Source: Roseococcus microcysteis
GTDB lineage: Bacteria; Pseudomonadota; Alphaproteobacteria; Acetobacterales; Acetobacteraceae
Length of the DNA stretch: 64,000 nucleotides
Assembly (NCBI RefSeq): GCF_014764365.1
Contig: NZ_CP061718.1
Coordinates: 2,310,501-2,374,500, forward strand
Direction: 5' to 3'
Shown here: piece after piece, positions 48,120 to 55,120 of the stretch
How the letters are laid out: each line of letters opens with the position of its first letter
How positions within the stretch are numbered: position 1 is the stretch's first letter
Position numbers and translations under genes: made by a program
The notes under the pieces: model-generated
The model's input: only the letters and a program-made list of their open reading frames with translations
Database searches by the model: none
What the model was told of the DNA's origin: nothing

Positions 48120-48613
48120 CCAGACGATCCACCGCCGCGCCCGCGCCGGCGCCCACCATCCCGAAGATCCCGCCGACGCAGGTGCTGAGCCGGCTCGCCG
48201 CGCTGCAGGCTGCGCCGACCGCCACGCTGAAGGACCAATGGCGGGAGCTGTTCGGCAAGGAGCCGCCGCCCTGGAATCGGGCCTATATCCAGAGCCGGCT
48301 GGCATATCGGATCCAGGAACTCGCGTATGGCGGGCTGAAACCCGAGACCGTCGACCGGCTCGTGGCGCTGGGTGAGCAACTGGATGGCGGCAACGTCGTC
48401 CTGCGCCGAATCCGCGCCGACAGCCGGCCATTGGCCGGCACGCGCCTGATCCGCGAATGGCAGGGCGTGCAGCACGTGGTCACGGTGCGCATGAACGACT
48501 TCGAATTCGAGGGGCGACCATACCAGTCGCTCTCGGCCATCGCGCGGCACATCACCGGCACGCGGTGGAACGGCTGGACGTTCTTCGGGCTGCGCGCGCG
48601 GGGTGAAGCATGA
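48116..48613 (+). CDS. DUF2924 domain protein, recombinase partner
   Basis: The product is 165 aa. LSRLAALQAAPTATLKDQWR, LFGKEPPPWNRAYIQSRLAY and RIQELAYGGL, then GTRLIREWQGVQHVVTVRMN, DFEFEGRPYQSLSAIARHIT and GTRWNGWTFFGLRARG make the complete DUF2924 pattern. It is almost always coupled to a serine recombinase in proteobacterial prophages and may serve as a directionality or accessory DNA-binding factor. It overlaps the recombinase gene by four bases. Confidence 0.75.
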   Translation: MTRRSTAAPAPAPTIPKIPPTQVLSRLAALQAAPTATLKDQWRELFGKEPPPWNRAYIQSRLAYRIQELAYGGLKPETVDRLVALGEQLDGGNVVLRRIRADSRPLAGTRLIREWQGVQHVVTVRMNDFEFEGRPYQSLSAIARHITGTRWNGWTFFGLRARGEA

Positions 48614-49962
48614 CCCGCCGCGCCCGCATCGAGCCAGCCATGCCGGCGACCACGAAGAAGCTCCGCTGCGCGGTCTACACGCGCAAATCCACCGACGAGG
48701 GCCTGGAGAAGGAATTCAACACCCTGGACGCTCAGCGTGACGCCTGCGAAGCCTATATCAGTAGCCAGCGCGCCGAAGGCTGGGTGCTGGTGCGCAACCG
48801 CTACGACGATGGTGGGTTCTCCGGCGGCACGCTGGAGCGGCCGGCGTTGCAACGCCTGCTGCGCGACATCCAGGCCGACTTGGTCGATGTAATCGTGGTC
48901 TACAAAATCGATCGCCTCAGCCGCTCGCTGATGGATTTTGCGAAGCTGGTGGAGGTGATGGACGCGCATGGCGTGACCTTCGTTTCCGTCACGCAGAGCT
49001 TCAACACGACGACCAGCATGGGTCGGCTGACGCTGAATATCCTGCTCAGCTTCGCCCAGTTCGAGCGGGAGGTCATTGGCGAGCGGATCCGCGACAAATT
49101 CGCGGCGTCCCGCGCCCGCGGCATGTGGATGGGGGGCAAGGTGCCGCTCGGATACGACGTCGTCGCCAGGAAGCTGGTGGTGAATGAGGACGAAGCGCCG
49201 CGAGTGCGGCGGGTGTTCGAAATCTTCGCCGAGACCGGGTCCGGCATCGAGACGGTGACCCGTCTCCGGGCGGAGGGCGCTTCCAGCAAGGCGGGCCGGC
49301 CGCTGGACAAGGGCGATGTCTACAAGCTGCTGAACAACCGGACCTATGTCGGGGAGGCGGCGCATAAGGGGCAGGTCTATCCCGGCGAGCACCAGGCGAT
49401 CGTGCCGCGGGATCTGTGGGACCGGGCACACGCGGTGCTCCAGATCAGCCCTCGCGTCCGCGCCAACCAGAATCGGGCGCAGACGCCGGCGCTGCTGAAG
49501 GGGCTGATCTTTGGGGTGGATGGCCGGGCGCTGTCGCCGACGCACGCCCGAAAGAATGGCCGGCTCTACCGCTACTACGTGGCTCAGCGCGTGCTGAAGG
49601 GGGACGCCGCCGGCGACGCCAGCATCGTGCGCAGGGCGTCGGCGGCGGAGATCGAGGCTGCTGTGGTGGACCAGGTGCGGGCACTGCTGCGGCAGCCGGA
49701 GATCGTGGTCGGTACCTGGCGGGCGGGGCGCAGGGAGGCGCCGGACCTGACCGAGGGCGAGGTCCAGGATGCGCTGCATCGGCTCGACCCGCTGTGGGAG
49801 CACCTGTTCCCGGCGGAGCAGGCGCGGATCGTGCGGTCGCTGGTGGAGCGGGTGGTGGTCGGGCCGGCCGGCGCGGACATCCGGCTTCGGCTGGACGGGC
49901 TGGGCGGCCTGGTCCGCGACCTCGGCGCCATCGCTCCCGATGCGCTGAGGTCGGCAGCATGA
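48610..49962 (+). CDS. Large serine recombinase (integrase)
   Basis: The product is 450 aa. The resolvase domain occupies residues 18-170: the catalytic Ser is at about residue 27 (RCAVYTRKSTDEGLEKEFNT), DVIVVYKIDRLSRSLMDFAK carries the catalytic Arg motif, and GRLTLNILLSFAQFEREVIG forms helix E. The recombinase domain follows (KGDVYKLLNNRTYVGEAAHK), with a zinc-ribbon-like region that appears reduced in Cys. It would insert and excise the element at short core sites, independently of tRNA genes. At 450 aa it is at the short end of the group. It overlaps both DUF2924 and the following gene. Confidence 0.85.
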   Translation: MTRRARIEPAMPATTKKLRCAVYTRKSTDEGLEKEFNTLDAQRDACEAYISSQRAEGWVLVRNRYDDGGFSGGTLERPALQRLLRDIQADLVDVIVVYKIDRLSRSLMDFAKLVEVMDAHGVTFVSVTQSFNTTTSMGRLTLNILLSFAQFEREVIGERIRDKFAASRARGMWMGGKVPLGYDVVARKLVVNEDEAPRVRRVFEIFAETGSGIETVTRLRAEGASSKAGRPLDKGDVYKLLNNRTYVGEAAHKGQVYPGEHQAIVPRDLWDRAHAVLQISPRVRANQNRAQTPALLKGLIFGVDGRALSPTHARKNGRLYRYYVAQRVLKGDAAGDASIVRRASAAEIEAAVVDQVRALLRQPEIVVGTWRAGRREAPDLTEGEVQDALHRLDPLWEHLFPAEQARIVRSLVERVVVGPAGADIRLRLDGLGGLVRDLGAIAPDALRSAA

Positions 49963-50468
49963 CGACCGCGACCAGCATCACGGTTCGGGTGCCGCTGACG
50001 ATCCGCCACCGGCCCGGGCGGAAGACCGTCGTGACGCCGACGACCGATGGCGTAGCGCCGGTCACCACACGCGCCGACCCGGCGCTGGTGAAGGCGCTGG
50101 CACGGGCGTTCCGATATCAGCGCATGCTCGATCAGGGGCGGTACGCCTCGATCACCGAAATTGCGGCCGCCGAGCGGGTCGAGCGGGGGTATCTCGGAAG
50201 CCTTCTCCGGCTCACCCTCCTGGCACCGGATATCGTCGAGGCGATCCTAGACGGGCGGCAGCCGGCCGGGGCCGCGTTGCCCATTGTGATGAGGACGACT
50301 TCGGCAGCCTGGCCGAGCCAACGGGCCGCGATCGCCGAACATTCCGAGATGGCCTATGTCGGCCGGCCTCAGACGAGTCCCACAGCTGCGGCCTCCACGG
50401 CGGAGCCCGGGACGGTTAGGCGACGACGCCCGCCCAGCCCGCTACGACGTAGGCTCGAAGTGGTGTAA
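49959..50468 (+). CDS. Small DNA-binding partner of the serine recombinase
   Basis: The product is 169 aa. The region VRVPLTIRHRPGRKTVVTPT, DPALVKALARAFRYQRMLDQ, ITEIAAAERVERGYLGSLLR and LTLLAPDIVEAILDGRQPAG is the conserved core of the small protein normally found after DUF2924-recombinase pairs. It contains a helix-turn-helix (residues 66-92). The last 45 residues (after about 125) are low-complexity and Arg-rich, ending RRRRPPSPLRRRLEVV, unlike the compact ending I expect for this family. The reading frame may therefore run past an ancestral end, perhaps at a recombination junction. Confidence 0.6.
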   Translation: MTTATSITVRVPLTIRHRPGRKTVVTPTTDGVAPVTTRADPALVKALARAFRYQRMLDQGRYASITEIAAAERVERGYLGSLLRLTLLAPDIVEAILDGRQPAGAALPIVMRTTSAAWPSQRAAIAEHSEMAYVGRPQTSPTAAASTAEPGTVRRRRPPSPLRRRLEVV

Positions 50469-50534
50469 CCAGGCTCTTGGGGGGGGCACGGCGCCGAGTC
50501 CCTGCGAGGCTGATGGGATTGGGCACTGACCGGG

Positions 50535-52421
50535 ATGACATCGAGCGAGGGCAAGAGAATCGACGCCGCGTTGCCTGAGCCGTTTTTGGCCGACGCTCTG
50601 GCCTCGGCAGATGGCGCGGCGGTGGCCACAGGCGCGAAGGCGCCGGTCACTGTCGTGGATTACATTTCCGGGAAGGCCGTGCGCGCCACGCCCGAGGAGG
50701 TCGACGCCGTCCAGGTGTTCGCCCGCCGCCTTGTCGACGAGCTCGGCTATCCGAAGACCCACGTTCAGACCAGGCCTCAGTTCAGGGTCAGGGCGACGCC
50801 GTCCGCCGAGAGGGCGAAGAGCTACCCCGTCGACATTGTCGTCTTCTCCTCTGCGCGGCGGCTCGAGGCCGACGCGCACATTATTGTCGAGTGCAAGAAG
50901 AAGACCCGCAAGGACGGCGAGGAGCAGCTCAAGATCTACCTGACCATGTCCGCGGCCCACATCGGGGTGTGGTTCAACGGCAAGGATCACCTCTATCTCC
51001 TCAAGGAGTACCGGGAGGGGGGCGAGATCCACTGGACGACGCTTCCGACCTTGCCAAAGTTCGGCCAGGCGGTGGGCGACATCGGCACGCTGCGCCGGCG
51101 CGACCTCATTGTCCCGACGAACCTGAAGGCGGTGCTCAGGGACATCAGGAACCACCTCGCGGGGAACACCACGGGCATCACGCGGGACCAGGGGCTGGCG
51201 ATCGAAATCACCTCGATCCTGTTCTGCAAGATCTACGACGAGCTCAACACCGCTCCGGACGACCTGCCCCAGTTCCGCGCGGTCCACCTAGAGCCAGCCG
51301 AGCGGATCGAGTCACGGATCGACGGCCTCTTCGAAGCGGTGCGGCGCGAGTACCCGGACGTGTTCCGCGAGCACGAAGAGATCGGGCTCGACCCCGAAAG
51401 CCTGAGGTACGTTGTGGGCGAGTTGCAGAACTATAGCCTCGTCGCCGCACCACGTGACGCGATCGGCGACGCCTTCGAGGTGTTCATCGGGCCTGCCGTG
51501 CGGGGCGAGGAGGGCCAGTTCTTCACACCCCGGAACGTCGTGCAGATGATGGTCCAAGTGACCGACCCGAAGCCCGGCGAGACGGTCATCGATCCCGCCT
51601 GCGGCTCGGGCGGGTTCCTAATCGTCGCGCTAGAGCACGTCTGGCGAGCCGTCGAGGTCGAGGCGAAGGCGAAGGGATGGAGCGACGCGATCCTCGAACG
51701 CCGCAAGCGCGACGTGGCGTCGCGCTGCTTCCGCGGCACGGACAAGGACGCGTTCCTAACGAAGATCACCAAGGCATACATGGCGATCATCGGCGACGGA
51801 CGGGGCGGAATTTTCTGTGAGGACGCGCTTGCACAGCCGGTGAACTGGCACGCGGACGCGCGCGCCGCTCTGCAGCCTGGCACCTTTGACGTCGTCATCA
51901 CCAACCCGCCGTTTGGCTCAAAGATCAAGGTGACCGGCGCGCAAAAGCTCGGGCAGTACGACCTGGCCAGGAAGTGGAAGCAGCCGAAGGATCCGGACGG
52001 CGATTGGGCCGACGGCGGCGGGTTTCGCACCGAACAATCGCCGCAGGTGCTTTTCATCGAGCGCTGCGTCCAGCTCCTCAAGCCGAACGGCCGCCTCGCC
52101 ATTGTCCTGCCGGAGAGCATCTTCGGCATGCCGGTCTATGGCTACGTCGTGCAGTTCCTAATGGCGAATTTCTCCCTGCGGGGCTTCGTGAGCCTCCCCG
52201 AAGAGGTGTTCCAGCCGTACACGCACGCGAAGACCTGCGTACTCTTCCTGCAGAAGCGGCCGCCGCACCCGTCCGAGAGCATCGAGATGGCTATCGCGGA
52301 CTGGTGCGGCCACGACAGCCGCGGCAATCCGACCCTACGGACGACGCCTTCCGGCGTCGAGCTCCTCGACGACCTGCCCGAGATCGGCCAACACATGGCG
52401 GCGAAGGGCATCTGGGCGTGA
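50535..52421 (+). CDS. PD-(D/E)XK nuclease fused to N6-adenine DNA methyltransferase (HsdM-like)
   Basis: The product is 628 aa. Residues about 45-175 resemble the N-terminal nuclease domain of type I restriction R subunits: KSYPVDIVVFSSARR (Asp100), AHIIVECKKKTR (Glu119-x-Lys121) and AAHIGVWFNGKDHLYL. Residues about 200-600 are a HsdM-type methyltransferase: FEVFIGPAVRGEEGQFFTPR, DPACGSGGFL (353-362, SAM binding), FDVVITNPPFGSKI (NPPF, 457-460), LFIERCVQLLKPNGRLAIVL and HAKTCVLFLQKR. One protein thus carries cutting and modifying activities without a helicase-type motor domain. Its stop overlaps the start of the S-like gene. An eight-G run lies about 50 bp upstream. Confidence 0.8.
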   Translation: MTSSEGKRIDAALPEPFLADALASADGAAVATGAKAPVTVVDYISGKAVRATPEEVDAVQVFARRLVDELGYPKTHVQTRPQFRVRATPSAERAKSYPVDIVVFSSARRLEADAHIIVECKKKTRKDGEEQLKIYLTMSAAHIGVWFNGKDHLYLLKEYREGGEIHWTTLPTLPKFGQAVGDIGTLRRRDLIVPTNLKAVLRDIRNHLAGNTTGITRDQGLAIEITSILFCKIYDELNTAPDDLPQFRAVHLEPAERIESRIDGLFEAVRREYPDVFREHEEIGLDPESLRYVVGELQNYSLVAAPRDAIGDAFEVFIGPAVRGEEGQFFTPRNVVQMMVQVTDPKPGETVIDPACGSGGFLIVALEHVWRAVEVEAKAKGWSDAILERRKRDVASRCFRGTDKDAFLTKITKAYMAIIGDGRGGIFCEDALAQPVNWHADARAALQPGTFDVVITNPPFGSKIKVTGAQKLGQYDLARKWKQPKDPDGDWADGGGFRTEQSPQVLFIERCVQLLKPNGRLAIVLPESIFGMPVYGYVVQFLMANFSLRGFVSLPEEVFQPYTHAKTCVLFLQKRPPHPSESIEMAIADWCGHDSRGNPTLRTTPSGVELLDDLPEIGQHMAAKGIWA

Positions 52422-53896
52422 GCGGGGGGGCGGAGGGCCACCTCTCGTTCTCGGTAGCTCGCACGGCGCTTCGCAGCCGCATTCTCATACCAAAGTACTA
52501 TGACCCGGAGATCGCAGCGGCGGAAGCACTTGCGGAGCCCGACTTCGCGCTGCCCAGGCTGGGCGACCTCCTGCTGCCAGGCGCGAAGGGATCGCGCCTC
52601 GGCTCATGGATCCGGCGTGAGCACTATGGCACGGGTCCAATACCTTTCGTGCGGACCAGCGACCTGAACGGCTGGCGGGTCCGACCCGACTACAAAAAGG
52701 GCGTCTCCAGAGAGGTCTACGAGCAGGTCGGCGTCCGCCAGGACGTGCGGGCGGGGGACATCCTGTTCGTCGCGCACGGGACTTATCTCGTCGGCACGGT
52801 AGCAGTGGTGACGGACGAGGACCTGCCGCTTGTCCTGCAGGACCATGTGTTTCGGCTGCGGCTCCGGCCTGACGCGGAGGCGCAGGGCGCCGGTCCGGTA
52901 GATACCTGGCTTGCACTGGCTGCCCTTTCGACCCGCTTCGTTCGCCGGCAGGTGCGGGTTCGGCAGTTCTCCGCCGACATCATCGACAAGATCGGCGAGC
53001 GGCACGTCGAGCTGCGTCTGCCCATCCCCCGCGATGCAGAGCGGAGGAAGGCAGCCTCGGAGGCGGTTCGGGAGGTGGTCGTCGGACAAGGGATCGCCCG
53101 GCGGGAGGTCTCGTCCCTGCTAGGCTCGGACATGCGGATGACGCGCGAGCGCGCCGCAGCCCGCCATGGCTTCTCTGTCCCCTGCACGGCGCTGGCCAAG
53201 CGGGTCCTGATCCCAAAGTACTACGATCCGACGCTCCGGGGCGACCTGGACGCGGAGGAGGCTCGGCTAGCGGCACGCTGGCTACCTATCGGCGAGCTGG
53301 TCAGCGCTGGCGTCCTCGGTGCCGAGACGGGCGTTGAGGTCGGCAAGATGGCCTACGGCACCGGTCCGATCCCGTTCCTGCGCACCACGGACATCGCCGA
53401 GCTCGAGATCAAGGCCGACCCGCGCCAGGGCGTCTCGCGCGCCATTTACGACGAACACGCCGCCCGTGCCTCCGTCGCGGAGGGTGACGTGCTGCTGGTT
53501 AGGGACGGAACGTACCTCGTCGGCTCCTCCGCGCTGGCCGGTGCCGACGACGCACCTGCCCTCGTGTGTGGCGGCATCTACCGGCTGAGGACGCGGGATC
53601 GGGAGGCACTGAGCCCGGCTAAGTTGCTCGGGTTGCTCAACCTTCCCTTGGTCCGGCGGCAGATGCGATCCAAGCAGTTCACGCGGGACGTCATCGACAC
53701 GTTAGGCAAGCGGTTGCTGGAGGTCCGTGTTCCAGATCCCTCCTCGCCGTTCGCCGCGAGCATCGGGGCTGGAATGGAGGCGCAGATGCTTGCCAAGGCT
53801 CTGCTGCGCCGACGCTTAGCCGAGACCGTACGGAGTCTGGAGCCCGCGCCGCCGGCCGCGTCACGGGGGCGTCCAGGCTGGTCGATGCGCGGATAA
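52418..53896 (+). CDS. Duplicated type I specificity (HsdS)-like protein
   Basis: The product is 492 aa from GTG 52418, overlapping the methyltransferase stop (GTGA). The protein is an internal duplication. ILIPKYYDP (22-30), YGTGPIPFVRTSD (70-82) and GTYLVG (121-126) recur as VLIPKYYDP (263-271), YGTGPIPFLRTTD (313-325) and GTYLVG (364-369). Each half ends in a helical segment (FVRRQVRVRQFSADIIDKIG; LVRRQMRSKQFTRDVIDTLG). This is the layout of S subunits, with two target-recognition domains and two spacer helices. It presumably directs the nuclease-methyltransferase to an asymmetric site. A seven-G run (52424-52430) occupies codons 3-5. Confidence 0.7.
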   Translation: MSGGAEGHLSFSVARTALRSRILIPKYYDPEIAAAEALAEPDFALPRLGDLLLPGAKGSRLGSWIRREHYGTGPIPFVRTSDLNGWRVRPDYKKGVSREVYEQVGVRQDVRAGDILFVAHGTYLVGTVAVVTDEDLPLVLQDHVFRLRLRPDAEAQGAGPVDTWLALAALSTRFVRRQVRVRQFSADIIDKIGERHVELRLPIPRDAERRKAASEAVREVVVGQGIARREVSSLLGSDMRMTRERAAARHGFSVPCTALAKRVLIPKYYDPTLRGDLDAEEARLAARWLPIGELVSAGVLGAETGVEVGKMAYGTGPIPFLRTTDIAELEIKADPRQGVSRAIYDEHAARASVAEGDVLLVRDGTYLVGSSALAGADDAPALVCGGIYRLRTRDREALSPAKLLGLLNLPLVRRQMRSKQFTRDVIDTLGKRLLEVRVPDPSSPFAASIGAGMEAQMLAKALLRRRLAETVRSLEPAPPAASRGRPGWSMRG

Positions 53897-53995
53897 CACT
53901 TCGACGGAGCACGGACACTAAGCTCCCGCGCCGATCCAGTTTACAATTTCGCAGTTTTGGTTGACATTCCGGGCGTGGATGAGGCAGTTTGCCCC

Positions 53996-55120
53996 ATGCA
54001 AGTTGACAAATTCATTCTCACCGACCTTCTCGATGCTGCTATGTCAGCGGACTACACGCGGGTCCGGCGGATCGGGAGCCAACTGGCCAAGCGCTTCGCC
54101 GAAGAGAACGACCTCGACGGGGCAAAGGCCATCCAATCCCTCCTAAGGCGGCGGGGCGTTCCGCTTCAGGTCTCCGGGTATGCCGAGGCGCTGCCTCGAG
54201 ACGCCGCCTCGCGCCTCCCGCTCGTCGAGGAAGCGCCCTGGCCGTCCACGCCGCTCCTGCTGAACAGGCAGGCGGGCGAGGCGATTAACCAGTTCCTTGA
54301 AGACGCGGGGAATATCGCCCTCCTTGCGGAGAACGGGGTGTCGTCGCGGCTCGGCCTGCTGCTGTTCGGGCCGCCGGGGACGGGCAAGTCGCTCCTGGCC
54401 GGCCATGTGGCGGCGAGACTACAGCGACCTTTCTACACCGCGCGGCTCGACTCCCTGATCTCGTCCAGATTAGGGGAAACCTCGAAGAACATTCGTGGAG
54501 TATTTGACTTTATTCCGACCCGGCAGGCCGTCCTCTTCCTCGACGAGATGGACGCAATCGCTAAGCTGCGCGACGACCGGCACGAACTCGGCGAGCTGAA
54601 ACGGGTCGTGAACACAGTACTGCAGGGCCTCGACTCGCTGACTGACGACGTGATTGTGGTCGGCGCCACCAATCATCCACATCTCCTCGACTCTGCAATC
54701 TGGCGGCGCTTTCCATACAAGATTGAGCTTCAGCTCCCAGACGAGGACGTGCGCGCCTCGATGTGGCGCAGCTTCCTGTTCCGGGACGCGGAGGGCGATA
54801 ATGGTCCGGCCCGCCTCTTGGCGCGCGTGGCCGACGGCCTGAGCGGTGCGGACATTGAGAATTTGGCGCTGGCGGCGCGGCGCCGTGCGCTCATCAGTGG
54901 GCGGGAGCTCAGCCTTGGACACATCGTGCTGTCCGTTGCCGACAGCAAGGCGGGCAATCCGCGCCTTCCCGACGCCAGGGAGTTGACGAGCGACGACCGA
55001 CGGCGGCTCGCTCTGCTCCTCGACGGCGCGGGCGGGCTGTCCCAGGCGGAGATCGCGCGCGTCGCCGGCGTGAGTCGCCAAACGATCCACAGATATAGGA
55101 AGGAGGCGGCGGATGGCTGA
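53996..55120 (+). CDS. AAA+ ATPase with C-terminal helix-turn-helix, partner of an S8 protease
   Basis: The product is 374 aa from ATG 53996. A helical N-terminal region (1-80) precedes the AAA module: LLLFGPPGTGKSLLAGHVAA (Walker A, 125-132), AVLFLDEMDAIAKLRDD (Walker B, 179-184), VVGATNHPHLLDSAIWRRFP (sensor 1 Asn226, Arg237-238 as fingers) and VADGLSGADIENLALAARRR (sensor 2 region). Residues 348-369 (LSQAEIARVAGVSRQTIHRY) are a helix-turn-helix. The classical AAA fold is FtsH/Vps4-like. Its stop overlaps the protease start by eight bases, so the two are made together. ATP-driven handling of DNA or protein that controls the protease is inferred. Confidence 0.8.
   Translation: MQVDKFILTDLLDAAMSADYTRVRRIGSQLAKRFAEENDLDGAKAIQSLLRRRGVPLQVSGYAEALPRDAASRLPLVEEAPWPSTPLLLNRQAGEAINQFLEDAGNIALLAENGVSSRLGLLLFGPPGTGKSLLAGHVAARLQRPFYTARLDSLISSRLGETSKNIRGVFDFIPTRQAVLFLDEMDAIAKLRDDRHELGELKRVVNTVLQGLDSLTDDVIVVGATNHPHLLDSAIWRRFPYKIELQLPDEDVRASMWRSFLFRDAEGDNGPARLLARVADGLSGADIENLALAARRRALISGRELSLGHIVLSVADSKAGNPRLPDARELTSDDRRRLALLLDGAGGLSQAEIARVAGVSRQTIHRYRKEAADG

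Larger units (their letters stand above)
7732..50468. mobile_element. Lambda-like siphoprophage with a serine recombinase, about 43 kb
   Basis: This contiguous block of phage genes has recognisable packaging, capsid, tail, replication, lysogeny and integration modules. The left limit lies between the NSS transporter stop (7649) and the tailspike stop (7732). The right limit lies after the recombinase partner gene ending at 50468, or, if the defence genes are cargo, as far as tRNA-Gly at 57706. No flanking direct repeat could be found by eye. A serine recombinase usually leaves only a very short core repeat, so this is not evidence against integration. All structural genes look intact, so the prophage may be functional. 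Confidence 0.8.

Noticed and set aside
49416-50468. Using the full 350-codon open frame as the gene after the recombinase.
   Set aside because: Its first half overlaps the recombinase in another frame and has shadow composition. The supported start is ATG 49959, which overlaps the recombinase stop.
51974-53896. A 640-codon frame starting inside the methyltransferase gene for the S-like protein.
   Set aside because: Upstream of 52418 the frame is a shadow of the methyltransferase. GTG 52418 overlaps the methyltransferase stop and begins the S-like similarity.
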